In this document: positions 16,602-24,834 of the stretch, piece by piece | How positions within the stretch are numbered: the stretch's first letter is position 1 | Layout of the letters: every line of letters starts with the position of its first letter | Source of the DNA: Candidatus Hydrogenedentota bacterium | GTDB lineage: Bacteria > Hydrogenedentota > Hydrogenedentia > Hydrogenedentales > SLHB01 | DNA: 36,122 nt | Assembly: GCA_020848835.1 (NCBI GenBank) | Contig: JADLHJ010000084.1 | Coordinates: forward strand, 150,914 to 187,035 | Reading direction: 5' to 3' | Program-made: the position numbers and the translations under genes | Notes under the pieces: model-generated | The model's database searches: none | The model's input: only the letters and a program-made list of their open reading frames with translations | What the model was told of the DNA's origin: nothing

Positions 16602-18921
16602 TCCGGAGGTTCGTGCAGATAGCTCTCAATGCCCAAACGGCCCCGCTTATCAGGAACATTAGCGCGGTGACGAGTCCAGCGCGGATACCCCATGTCGAAG
16701 CCGGAGGCACGTATTCGATCCGGAATTGATGCTTTCCCGCGGCAAGTGGAATTGCACGCAAACAATGGTTTGCTGGTAGGATTGTGTAGACGCTTTGCTG
16801 GCCAGGTGCGATTGGCGATACACGCCAGTCGGCGGCGTAGGAATCGGTCAATAGCAGGATTGCCGAGTCAGGAGTCTCGACGTCAATTACGAAAGCGTCG
16901 GTCGTCTCATCTTCGATACTAACTGTCCCTGAGGCGCCACCGCGCGCCGGTTTTGGCAAAGGTTCGCTTTCGAGTAACACGCGCTCGCGTGGATTGAACG
17001 CAGGATCCGCGAGTAGGCGGTAGCGAGCTTCCTGATCGGTGATGACGGCGTAGTCGTCAATGAGCATGGCGCGAGGTGCGGGATTGCTGAAGCGGTGCAC
17101 AATCGCCCCGGCGCCCCGGGAATCAACGATATATTCACAGCGTAACATCGCGTAACCCGGGTGGAACCACTGAAACGCAAACTCAGTCATCGTATATTCG
17201 ACGCGGGTGTCCTGGGTGTAGGCAATAAGCTGTGCATAACGCAGCAGCGCCGTCGAGTCGTAACCCCACATGTCGTTTAGCCCGGTCAGCAGCGGATAGT
17301 TGGACATTGCCATGTCGAAAATGCGGGCATCTTTCTGGATCGGTTGAAGCGCGGCGAGTAGTTCTGGCTTGTTGCGTTTGGAAAGATCGGCCTCCATTCG
17401 GTATGTGAATGCAAACGTCATTACTTCGATCGCCCCGATTGTCGCGATGCCATACGCGAATGCTGCGCGCCTACGCGCAATTGCGTACAGCACAGCCAGA
17501 ATTCCCGTAGTCAGTCCCGCAACAGCAAACGAATTCGCCGCATGCGTAGTGATTTTCTTAATCTTCAGCGCCTCGACGTTACCCTTCATTTCTCCTGGGA
17601 TCTCGATCCGCTCCAGCACACCACTCCAGACCGCTGTCGCGGAGTCACCACCGTAATGCAGAAATACGGCGAGACCGGCGAGGACAACGCACATGCTTCC
17701 GCAACCCATTGCCCACCAGAGTGCAAGTCTCGGTTTTTGAATCAGCGTGTCTAGTCCCAGGCCCGCAAGCAGCGCTAGAAAAACTGCCGCGTGAAAGAAC
17801 TGCCTCGCGGGACAGCGGAACGAATCGACCATCGGCAGGTGATACCAGATGGAGTAGAACGGCGTATAACGCCCCAGCGCAATGATTGTGGCGAACAGTA
17901 TGAGGGCTAGCCACACGAAGCGGTCACGGTGCTTGCTCAATACCAGCGCATACAAAACAAGCGAACATGCAGCAAAGCCAACGAACACGCAAACTTCCCA
18001 AAAAAACCAGCGGCCTGTGTATCGTCCAGTCACCCCATCCCCTAGAAATGATGGAATAACAAGGGTGAGCAAATTCTCCGGGGGCAATGACACACTGGAC
18101 GCAAGCGGCGGCAACAGTCCCGCAGCGCGAATCGTCTCAGGCGTAATCGATATAGCAGGCCAAAGCTGCGGAGCACTCAGGAATAGAGGCGTCCCAAACA
18201 TCAGCGCAAGCATCACGAGGGATCGAAAACGATGCGGCGCACGAACCGTAGCGAGCAATGCGTATGGCGCGAGTATGACAATCGTGCAAAAAACAGCCTG
18301 CGGATGGCCTGCGAGAATCGCCATGCTCAACGCCAACGCGCCGACCGCGGTCCATACAATACGGCCTTTCGAAATCGCCTTGTCTACCGCGAGGAAGGCG
18401 AGAGGCGTCCATGCAAGCGCGCACAAATACGCGAGATGACCGGCCAGTACGTTGAGATAGTAGGGTCCGGAGAATTGAACGGTAAGCGACGTGTATAGAG
18501 CGGCAACCAGCGAAAGCCCGCTCCCCCGCGCCCATGCGAACATGAACGCGCCAAGAAGGTAAACGTGCAGCGCCATTTCGAGATTGAGCGAACGCGTGAG
18601 CGGAAGGACCAGATAGTGGAGGTTAAGCGGGTAATAAAGCGCAGGTTGGAATGCAGCGACGAACGGTGTTCCGCCGAATGTATGCGGGTTCCAGAGCGGA
18701 ACATGACCGCTCGCGATTTCACCAAAACCGAAACTGCGCACTGCCGCGTAATAGCTTGGGATGTCGTAGCGCGGATGCGTGGCCACCTTCTCGCCAGGGC
18801 CAAATAAATCGCCGCCAAACACGAGCAAGACGGGAACGGCGATTACGGCATAGGGGATGAGACGCCGGGTTTGCCTCGCACCCAGGTGGAAAGGTTCGTC
18901 CATGCCCACAAGCCCCCGCAT
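16588..18921 (-). CDS. YfhO-family polytopic membrane protein
   Basis: The protein has about 777 residues with roughly 12 hydrophobic helices in residues 20-525 and a large extracytoplasmic C-terminal part, ending with a final helix before the basic tail (ICTNLRTKAV). An early loop (HPRYDIPSYYAAVRSFGFGE, then GHVPLWNPHTFGGTPF and FQPALYYPLNL) matches YfhO/GT-C proteins, which in Gram-positives glycosylate lipoteichoic acid or envelope polymers. The acceptor here is unknown. The C-terminal segment AILLLTDSYAADWRVSPI is also typical. The start is uncertain: ATG 18921 was chosen, with ATG 18903 and TTG 18939 as alternatives. It is convergent with the TMTC-like gene, and both suggest envelope glycosylation. 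Confidence 0.83.
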   Translation of the reverse strand: MRGLVGMDEPFHLGARQTRRLIPYAVIAVPVLLVFGGDLFGPGEKVATHPRYDIPSYYAAVRSFGFGEIASGHVPLWNPHTFGGTPFVAAFQPALYYPLNLHYLVLPLTRSLNLEMALHVYLLGAFMFAWARGSGLSLVAALYTSLTVQFSGPYYLNVLAGHLAYLCALAWTPLAFLAVDKAISKGRIVWTAVGALALSMAILAGHPQAVFCTIVILAPYALLATVRAPHRFRSLVMLALMFGTPLFLSAPQLWPAISITPETIRAAGLLPPLASSVSLPPENLLTLVIPSFLGDGVTGRYTGRWFFWEVCVFVGFAACSLVLYALVLSKHRDRFVWLALILFATIIALGRYTPFYSIWYHLPMVDSFRCPARQFFHAAVFLALLAGLGLDTLIQKPRLALWWAMGCGSMCVVLAGLAVFLHYGGDSATAVWSGVLERIEIPGEMKGNVEALKIKKITTHAANSFAVAGLTTGILAVLYAIARRRAAFAYGIATIGAIEVMTFAFTYRMEADLSKRNKPELLAALQPIQKDARIFDMAMSNYPLLTGLNDMWGYDSTALLRYAQLIAYTQDTRVEYTMTEFAFQWFHPGYAMLRCEYIVDSRGAGAIVHRFSNPAPRAMLIDDYAVITDQEARYRLLADPAFNPRERVLLESEPLPKPARGGASGTVSIEDETTDAFVIDVETPDSAILLLTDSYAADWRVSPIAPGQQSVYTILPANHCLRAIPLAAGKHQFRIEYVPPASTWGIRAGLVTALMFLISGAVWALRAICTNLRTKAV

Positions 18922-19044
18922 GCTACGGATTACCCCCAAATGCCTTCCTCATAGAAATCGGTCCCGTCTCCAAGGTGCAACGCCCCGGACAAGTTGTTCA
19001 GAGAAACCACAGCACTCCAAGGCGTGCACAGCACACCCTGGCAA

Positions 19045-20289
19045 TTATCCCGCGAAATCGCGATGCTCGCGGCGGGGAGATTCATACGCGCGTGACGTGC
19101 AGTAGACCTTTACTTCTTTGGGTTGAAGGCGAACGATCACTTCTCCCCCGCTGACGCGCTGTGATTCGCCGGTGTAAAGCGCGTGCAGCTCGTGTCCTTC
19201 GAGTGCATCAAGACCGGTAATTTCTACGTCCATGCGTGGCACTTCGTCTTCGTTGACAAGCGCGATGAGGAAGTCATCGCCGGCTCGGCGCGCGAACATG
19301 TGGACGCCGTACCCGGGGAGTTCTTCGGTGAGGCCGATGACTTGCATCTTTATGCCGGTGTCATTCGGCGCGATCAGAAATGAATTCAGGGCCGCTAACT
19401 CCGACGCAAGCGAATAGATCGACTGCCGGCATGCATCTGATTTCAGTTCGGTGGAGCCCCAGTAGAGAATGCCTTTTGCGCCGTGCGCAATCACGTCGTA
19501 GGCCATGAAGCGGGATTCGGCGAAGGTTGGATAAGCGTTGCCGCGATCGACGTACTCCGCGCCTATTTCGTCCCAGGAGAATGCTTGCAGCACCATCCAT
19601 ACCGGTTTGCCTTTGGCGATCTGCATCCAGCGGTCCGTGGCGCCGGCCATCTTTTCGACCTTGCGGTCGTCTTTTTTCACGGGATAAATGTCACAGCCAA
19701 CGACATCGATAAACTGCATATACTGCCGCACAAACTTCGCGTCGCTCCTTAGCGCTTCATTCATCCATAGCGGGCGTTTTGGATCGACCGAGCGAATGTA
19801 CTCAGCAGTCGCGCGCATGTTAGGGATGATCTTCGCCGCTTCCGATTCGGAATATTCAATAGCCTTCGGCGTCTGCTGCCACCATTCGTCCTTGTGCGCA
19901 TATACCCCCATCGACTTGTGCAGCCCGCTGAAGGCCGTGAAGTTCCACACCACTTCGTCCGGACCTTCCCACACCGCCAGCGCGGGATGATCAACGACGT
20001 CTTGAATTTGTTTCTTTAATCCTTCGGTCACGCCGCCATGCAGCGGAATCGGCATCCACCCTAGCGCCCCGACCGCCTGTACCCGGTCCAAGTCAGCGCG
20101 ATTGCTCACGCGGATAATATTCGTGCCCGCTTCCGCCATCGCGCGCAATCCTGCATCGTCTTTCGGCAGTTCGTAAAACCCGAGCGGAAACAGTGTCTTC
20201 CCATCTTTTTCGAGGTACCCGGAGAATTCACCCATGGCCGACAGTGCAACGGCCTGGACAAGTATCAGAGACAGGATTGCACAGCGCAT
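19045..20289 (-). CDS. Secreted TIM-barrel glycoside-hydrolase-like protein
   Basis: This 414-residue protein starts at ATG 20289, with GGGGAG 5 nt upstream. A signal peptide (MRCAILSLILVQAVALSAMG) precedes a barrel beginning with KDGKTLFPLGFYELPKDDAG, the substrate-face opening seen in clan A hydrolase-like proteins. WEGPDEV near residue 108 places an acidic pair where acid/base residues often occur, and WMVLQAFSWDEIG near residue 235 could hold another catalytic carboxylate. GAKGILYWGSTEL is a late-strand motif. The last 80 residues form a beta-sandwich (YGVHMFARRAGDDFLIALVN). I cannot assign a GH family or substrate. It is a single gene, divergent from the patch at 20456. Confidence 0.72.
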   Translation of the reverse strand: MRCAILSLILVQAVALSAMGEFSGYLEKDGKTLFPLGFYELPKDDAGLRAMAEAGTNIIRVSNRADLDRVQAVGALGWMPIPLHGGVTEGLKKQIQDVVDHPALAVWEGPDEVVWNFTAFSGLHKSMGVYAHKDEWWQQTPKAIEYSESEAAKIIPNMRATAEYIRSVDPKRPLWMNEALRSDAKFVRQYMQFIDVVGCDIYPVKKDDRKVEKMAGATDRWMQIAKGKPVWMVLQAFSWDEIGAEYVDRGNAYPTFAESRFMAYDVIAHGAKGILYWGSTELKSDACRQSIYSLASELAALNSFLIAPNDTGIKMQVIGLTEELPGYGVHMFARRAGDDFLIALVNEDEVPRMDVEITGLDALEGHELHALYTGESQRVSGGEVIVRLQPKEVKVYCTSRAYESPRREHRDFAG

Positions 20290-20455
20290 GACATCTCCCC
20301 GGGTTTTTGCGGTGTTGTTGAAAAACTTACCGTAACGCCCGAAAGCCTCACAAGTAAATGTAGCGTTCCGGGCTTCGAATAATGTCAGGCTCGAAGTTCC
20401 GGGGTTCCGCGTTTATGCGGTCTTCGAAACTACGAGGACACAGCGAGGAAAACTA

Positions 20456-20484
20456 TTGACAAATACGCATTATGTATGTAATCT
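20456..20484 (+). promoter_or_regulatory. Putative promoter of the 58-residue ORF
   Basis: TTGACA (20456-20461), a 17-nt spacer and TAATCT (20479-20484, 3 of 6 to TATAAT). A second TATTGACA at 20484-20491 overlaps the -10 end and repeats the -35 context (20454-20461), as an operator might. Confidence 0.5.
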
Positions 20485-20534
20485 ATTGACAGAATCCGGC
20501 GGTTTTATGCTGCCACAAGGAGGTTGATCCAGAT

Positions 20535-20711
20535 ATGAAGCACATCAAACGCGTAAGCAAATCAAAACCGGGTAGTGCGGACGTGTGGCAAGACGTGCTC
20601 TGCACAGTTGCCGCGACCGTTGTTAGCCTGCTCGGCGCAAAAGGCGGTAATGTCCCCCTCGTTACGTGGGTCGACGAGAAGTGCCAGCCGAGCACCTTGC
20701 TCGAATCTTAA
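20535..20711 (+). CDS. 58-residue small protein, unknown function
   Basis: ATG 20535 to TAA 20711, preceded by the strongest ribosome site in the window (AAGGAGGT at 20517-20524, about 10 nt before the ATG) and a TTGACA promoter. The protein opens with a basic segment (MKHIKRVSKSKPGSADVWQD), then a moderately hydrophobic stretch (VLCTVAATVVSLLGAKGGNV) and a tail (PLVTWVDEKCQPSTLLES) with a second cysteine. No family was recognised. The hydrophobic part is about 14 residues, short for a membrane helix, so a peptide product, small toxin or structural peptide are all possible. A putative DNA-binding gene follows 174 nt downstream on the same strand. Confidence 0.55.
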   Translation: MKHIKRVSKSKPGSADVWQDVLCTVAATVVSLLGAKGGNVPLVTWVDEKCQPSTLLES

Positions 20712-20824
20712 TTCGATAAGTACAGCAATCAGTTCGACGCACTACGGGCTATGCTTGTGGTGCGCTTTTTGGTGTTTGTTCAACGCGGCGCTCTAACCGC
20801 CCTCATATTCAATCAGATTACTTA

Positions 20825-20853
20825 TTGCATTTCTGTCAATAATTTACTATAAT
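20825..20853 (+). promoter_or_regulatory. Promoter of the ribbon-helix-helix gene
   Basis: TTGCAT (20825-20830), a 17-nt spacer and perfect TATAAT (20848-20853). The spacer contains TGTCAATA (20834-20841), the reverse complement of the TATTGACA seen twice at the upstream promoter. Confidence 0.65.
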
Positions 20854-20858
20854 CCTCG

Positions 20859-20876
20859 CGTCGTGGCTTTACGACG
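20859..20876 (+). promoter_or_regulatory. Short hairpin at the predicted 5' end of the mRNA
   Basis: CGTCGT-ggcttt-ACGACG is a perfect 6-bp stem with a 6-nt loop. The predicted transcript start is about 20860, so the hairpin would form the very 5' end of the message, ending where the GGAG ribosome site (20876-20879) begins. It may stabilise the message or affect initiation. Confidence 0.4.
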
Positions 20877-20885
20877 GAGTTGAAC

Positions 20886-21392
20886 GTGATCCACCAAATC
20901 CGCGCCAAACAGGAACGTATCATCGAGGCAGTCCGCCGAGGCCTCGAGGGCTTGGCCGCTGTCGAATTCATCCAGCAGAGCGGTTATGCGATGACCTCCG
21001 CAGGGATTGTGAAGCATCTGCGAAGCATGGGCGGGCGCGGGCATATCATGGATCTCATTGAAGCCGGTAGAACCAACTTCGAGATACTGCAAGGTAGCTT
21101 CCCGGAAGACGATTTAAGCCACATGAAGCCCGTGCCGCCGTCGCAAGAAGAACTGTTCGGGGAGCAAGGAGGCGGTCAACCGATACACCGCCTCGTGCCT
21201 CACCCCGAAAACCTATACGAGATGAGGAAAATGGCCATCAAAGTCCCCGCTGATCTCTACGAGGCAATTCGGCTGGCCTCCAAAGCCGAAGGCAAGAGCC
21301 AGAACGATCTGATCATTGACGTGCTCACGTCCGCACTCTCGCGTGTTCCACTACACGCGGACGAGAATCGTCCTGTAGATCAATACGAGTAA
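20886..21392 (+). CDS. Putative DNA-binding protein with ribbon-helix-helix-like C-terminus
   Basis: This 168-residue protein starts at GTG 20886, 6 nt after GGAG; a TTG at 20880 is in frame but abuts the ribosome site. Residues 1-70 are helical (ERIIEAVRRGLEGLAAVEFI, then TSAGIVKHLRSMGG) and could be a helix-turn-helix-like unit. Residues 80-110 are a Pro/Gly-rich linker. Residues 115-152 read KMAIKVPADLYEAIRLASKA followed by EGKSQNDLIIDVLTSALSR: a short beta strand, helix, turn and helix, as in Arc/CopG/MetJ-type ribbon-helix-helix dimers. A regulator of itself and of the 58-residue ORF upstream is likely, since both promoters share TATTGACA. Exact family not recognised. Cytoplasmic. Confidence 0.65.
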   Translation: MIHQIRAKQERIIEAVRRGLEGLAAVEFIQQSGYAMTSAGIVKHLRSMGGRGHIMDLIEAGRTNFEILQGSFPEDDLSHMKPVPPSQEELFGEQGGGQPIHRLVPHPENLYEMRKMAIKVPADLYEAIRLASKAEGKSQNDLIIDVLTSALSRVPLHADENRPVDQYE

Positions 21393-21395
21393 TTG

Positions 21396-22799
21396 TCACG
21401 CAATTAGTTGGTTAAACGCTTCTTTGAGGTACGTCGCAAGTATCTCAATGTCCGGCACTGTTGTTCGGTCGCCCGAGAATGAAACACATAAGTGATTGTT
21501 ATTCGAGAAAGCGCCGCAGCACAACCCGATCGACGCGAGCAACGGCACCAAAACATACGTATCGTTTAACTCCCTTCCGGCAATGTAATTCGTCCCTGGC
21601 GCTCCGGGCACATTCGTCACAACAATGTTATATTTCGGTACTTTTCCAGATGCCGCCTCTTTCTGTTGTTCGGCAATGGATGAATAGCGGCCATGCGCCC
21701 ACTTCGAAATCGGCGCGGGCAGCAACCGTTGGACAAGTGCGATCTCGTGACTCACGGATTGAGCGAGGCCGAATTCCTTCATTCGTCTCGTATACGCGAT
21801 GACATGTTTCAAACGCTCGGCGGTGGTCATTGCATCGAGTGGCACAAGCACGGGCGCTACCGATACGAAGTTTCCTTGCGCGTTCAGCGTGTCAGTGCTG
21901 CGCACGTTGCTCGGAACAAGCACACGAAGAAACGTTCCTTCCACATCCATTCCATGCTTCTCCGCGTGGCGCTGTAAGGATGTTCCCACCGCAGCCAACA
22001 GCACATCGTTGATCGTGCCCTCGTGAGACTTGCGGATGCGCGCCAGGTCATTGAAGCTGATTCTCGCGAAAGAAAAAGAGGCCTCGCCTGTCAACGGTGC
22101 ATTGAAAGGAAAACGAACTCCGGGGGCGCGATGAAACGCTCGCAGCATGGTGCGCGCCTCCCGGCCTCTTCTGTTTAGATATCGACCCCCAAGCGCCAGC
22201 GTTGCGTGAAATGTTCGCGCCAATTCGTTAGGCGCAAACAGCGCAGTTTCGGCCGCGCCGTGTAGCAATCGCACCACAGGCGACGGCAGGCTTCGTTCCC
22301 GTGCCGGTTGCCATGGCTCAAGCTTTATTGCGCGATCGAAGTCGTAGAAAGCAGTCGCCAGTTTTGCAAACCCGATTCCGTCCGTCACGCAATGGTGCAG
22401 CACAATCACGAACGCGTCTTTTCCGCGCGGAGCGCCGTAGATGACATACACTGCCCACAGCGGGTGTCGCCGATCGAGCTTCGTACGGAAAATGCGCGAT
22501 AAGGCCTCGCCCGTGCGGGCCTCGCTACCGGCGGGTTCAATGATGATTTGTTTCACGTGGTTGCGAATGTCAAACGCAGGATCAAAACGCCAGGTTGGAC
22601 GGAACAGATTAAACGGCGCAAACACGGCGCATTGGCGCAAGCGATCAAAGTAGCGGACTTTGCACTGCATCTCATCAACCACGCGCTCGAAGTCAATAGT
22701 TCCACGCGCGAGGCTAAACCCCACTGCCTGATTGCAGGTGACTTCGCCATCAAGATAGAGAAAGGAAGCGTCAAGTGGAGATAGTCGGTCCCGAGGCAT
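21396..22799 (-). CDS. Wax ester synthase/diacylglycerol acyltransferase (WS/DGAT)
   Basis: This 467-residue protein has the usual length of bacterial WS/DGAT enzymes, which esterify fatty alcohols or diacylglycerol with acyl-CoA to make wax esters or triacylglycerol. The catalytic HHxxxDG is intact (HHCVTDG, residues 135-141). Other family blocks are SPLDASFLYLDGE at the N-terminus, PLWAVYVIYG, and the C-terminal NVPG motif (VVTNVPGAPGTNYIAG). No signal peptide; these enzymes sit on the inner face of the membrane and at lipid inclusions. The ATG at 22799 matches family N-termini but has no clear ribosome site. The gene is convergent with the ribbon-helix-helix gene (3 nt apart). Storage-lipid function is inferred from the family. 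Confidence 0.92.
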   Translation of the reverse strand: MPRDRLSPLDASFLYLDGEVTCNQAVGFSLARGTIDFERVVDEMQCKVRYFDRLRQCAVFAPFNLFRPTWRFDPAFDIRNHVKQIIIEPAGSEARTGEALSRIFRTKLDRRHPLWAVYVIYGAPRGKDAFVIVLHHCVTDGIGFAKLATAFYDFDRAIKLEPWQPARERSLPSPVVRLLHGAAETALFAPNELARTFHATLALGGRYLNRRGREARTMLRAFHRAPGVRFPFNAPLTGEASFSFARISFNDLARIRKSHEGTINDVLLAAVGTSLQRHAEKHGMDVEGTFLRVLVPSNVRSTDTLNAQGNFVSVAPVLVPLDAMTTAERLKHVIAYTRRMKEFGLAQSVSHEIALVQRLLPAPISKWAHGRYSSIAEQQKEAASGKVPKYNIVVTNVPGAPGTNYIAGRELNDTYVLVPLLASIGLCCGAFSNNNHLCVSFSGDRTTVPDIEILATYLKEAFNQLIA

Positions 22800-22815
22800 G
22801 GGGAAAAGAATACAT

Positions 22816-22895
22816 TAGTCAGTAGTCAGTAGTCAGAAAATAGGACTCAAGTTCTCTCGCATTTATTCTGAATTATGTCTACTGTCTACTGACTC
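22816..22895. repeat. Heptamer tandem repeat facing a related inverted copy
   Basis: TAGTCAG is repeated three times without interruption at 22816-22836. At 22877-22895, on the other strand, lies a similar run (GAGTCAGTAGACAGTAGAC). The arms could pair partly across a 40-nt centre. It fills the gap between the DGAT and M48 genes. Confidence 0.7.
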
Positions 22896-22903
22896 TTGAC
22901 TTC

Positions 22904-23728
22904 TCACTGCAGCACATCCAGCACATTTGTCATATACCGCTCAAAATAGGTCGGACTTTGGTTGCGTATTTCAACGGGGTATCGCTGCAACAGCGCGTTT
23001 AAGTGCGTGATGCGATCGGCGGTGGCTGGATGCGATGCAAAAAACTGTAAGGCGCGGGGTTGTGGACGTCCCCCCTGCTCTTGCTCGTAAGATGCGAGCT
23101 TCTGCATGAAATCGACCATGGACTCAGGTTTGTAGCCTGCACGGAATAAAATGTCCATCCCGATTGCATCGGCTTCGTTTTCTTGCGCGCGGCTAAATCG
23201 CAATTGAAAGAGCTGTCCCAAAATCTGGGAACCGCCGGATGCCATCGCAGAGTTTCGTGGGCCAAGCAAGACCGCGCGCACCGCATCGATCATCTGTTGC
23301 CGCGTATAGGCTTCGCCGTGGTGCTTGGCCGCGACGTGACCAATTTCATGCGCCATGACGGACGCAAGTTGTGCTTCGTTGTCGCACATGAGCATCAAGC
23401 CTGTGTACACATACATGTGCCCGCCGGGCAGCGCGAAGGCATTCACAACTTCCGGATTGTCGATGACAGTGAACGAATACGGCACGTCCTGCCGCGGCGA
23501 TTGGTCGGCAAGCCGCTCACCAATCTTTCTCACGTATACCTGTATGGCATTGTTCTCGAGCGGCTTTTCTTCCTTGTCGATCTCCGCGGACATCGTCGCG
23601 CCGAGCTTGATTTCGTCTTCCGTGGAAAGGACGTTGGGTTGCTCCCCGCCCGTGGGCGTGACGCAGCCCGTGCTAAATAGGAGCGGAAGTGCGGCGAGCG
23701 AGAGAATTTTTAGAAAACGAAGTTTCAT
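22904..23728 (-). CDS. M48-family metalloprotease, probable lipoprotein
   Basis: This 274-residue protein resembles periplasmic M48 proteases of the BepA/LoiP group, which take part in outer-membrane protein quality control. The N-terminus is a signal sequence ending at FSTGC, so C22 is probably lipidated, although the -3 residue is Ser rather than Leu. The zinc site is HEIGH (residues 127-131), with a third ligand in ENEAD (E183). NAFALPGGHMYVYTGL before the active site and FASHPATADRITHLNAL after it are family signatures. No TPR tail is present, unlike full-length BepA. It lies 5 nt after hisC on the same strand and may be cotranscribed, but no functional link to histidine synthesis is expected. 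Confidence 0.92.
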   Translation of the reverse strand: MKLRFLKILSLAALPLLFSTGCVTPTGGEQPNVLSTEDEIKLGATMSAEIDKEEKPLENNAIQVYVRKIGERLADQSPRQDVPYSFTVIDNPEVVNAFALPGGHMYVYTGLMLMCDNEAQLASVMAHEIGHVAAKHHGEAYTRQQMIDAVRAVLLGPRNSAMASGGSQILGQLFQLRFSRAQENEADAIGMDILFRAGYKPESMVDFMQKLASYEQEQGGRPQPRALQFFASHPATADRITHLNALLQRYPVEIRNQSPTYFERYMTNVLDVLQ

Positions 23729-23733
23729 CGGCC

Positions 23734-24834
23734 TTACACGAGTACCGCAGTGGCCGCTGCGTCGTCGGGAGGCGGCATTGGTTCGCCGGATAGAATCGCG
23801 CGCAGCGCGTCAATCAGCGCCTCGATCTCTCTTTCATTACCAACGGTAATTCGCATCGCGTTTTCCAGGCGCCGCGCGTTGAAATAGCGCACGATGATGG
23901 CCCGCGCGCGCAACGCCTCAAAAATCTCCTTTGCAGACGGCGCGCCCTTCCAATGCGCCAGCACAAAATTAGTCTGTGAGTCGAGTACGCGGAAGCCCAT
24001 ATCGCGTAACGCCTGCGTCAACCACGCACGGTTGTTTCGAATCTTGCTCACGGTGTTTTTGAAATGTTCTCTATCTTCCAGTGCCGCAACGCCCCCGAGC
24101 TGGGCGACGATGTTGACGTTGTACGAGTCCTTAACCTTCATCAACTCATTAATGATCTCAGGACGCGCAATCGCAAAACCCAGCCGCAGCCCGCACAATG
24201 CATACGACTTCGAGAATGTGCGGCCAATGATCGCGTTCTCAAACACACGCGGAAAGCCAAGGCAATTGTCATCTGCGAAATCGGCATAGGCCTCATCAAT
24301 AAATACCAGCCCATTGAATTCCCGGCACAACCGCTCCATTGCTTTCTGACCCGAGGCGACCCCGCTCGGCGCATTCGGCCGCGGGATAAAGCACATGCGC
24401 GCCTTGGTCTCGTAGAATTGCTCGGGCAATTGGTATTCGCCATCGAGGTCCACGTAACGCATCTTTGACCCGTGCAGGTTCGCCAGCGTTTCATACAGCG
24501 TATAGGAAGGGTACGGCGACAATATTTCATCACCGGGATCGGCGAACGCGCGGATTGCCATCGCCAGAATATCGTCCATCCCATTGCCCGCGATTACACA
24601 CTCGGGCCCAGCAACACCGTAGTGTTCGGCAATTGCTTCGCGCAGGCGCAACGAAACGGGATCGGGATACTTGCGTAACCACTCCGTGGAGATTTCCTGC
24701 ACGGCCTGCAAGACGCGCGGCGATGGCGGGTACGGGTTTTCGTTGGTGTTCAGCTTGATGATGTTCTTCATCTTCGGCTGTTCACCAGGCACGTAACCCT
24801 CTACACCCTTCAATATTTCGCGGCCATACTTCAT
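23734..24834 (-). CDS. hisC: Histidinol-phosphate aminotransferase
   Basis: This 366-residue PLP-dependent fold-type I enzyme converts imidazole-acetol phosphate plus glutamate to histidinol phosphate. NTNENPYPPSPRV opens the protein as in HisC, with AGNGMDDIL (cofactor phosphate loop), DEAYADF (pyridine-N Asp) and the Schiff-base lysine K209 in GRTFSKSYALCGLRLGF. FIPRPNAPSG replaces the more usual NPNNPTG. R-rich MRITVGNEREIEALIDAL near the end contains the substrate carboxylate Arg. The start overlaps the hisD stop as ATGA, so hisD and hisC form a coupled pair. The last 15 residues (MPPPDDAAATAVLV) are a non-conserved tail. Other his genes are not in this window. Confidence 0.96.
   Translation of the reverse strand: MKYGREILKGVEGYVPGEQPKMKNIIKLNTNENPYPPSPRVLQAVQEISTEWLRKYPDPVSLRLREAIAEHYGVAGPECVIAGNGMDDILAMAIRAFADPGDEILSPYPSYTLYETLANLHGSKMRYVDLDGEYQLPEQFYETKARMCFIPRPNAPSGVASGQKAMERLCREFNGLVFIDEAYADFADDNCLGFPRVFENAIIGRTFSKSYALCGLRLGFAIARPEIINELMKVKDSYNVNIVAQLGGVAALEDREHFKNTVSKIRNNRAWLTQALRDMGFRVLDSQTNFVLAHWKGAPSAKEIFEALRARAIIVRYFNARRLENAMRITVGNEREIEALIDALRAILSGEPMPPPDDAAATAVLV

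Noticed and set aside
20483..20695. 70-residue minus-strand frame opposite the 58-residue gene
   Set aside because: Antisense to a frame with a strong ribosome site and promoter; no start signal of its own.
20712..20824. Further coding sequence between the 58-residue gene and the regulator
   Set aside because: No start codon with a ribosome site; frames here are short or shared with neighbouring sequence.
22816..22895. Possible CRISPR array
   Set aside because: The units are 7 bp, contiguous and without spacers.
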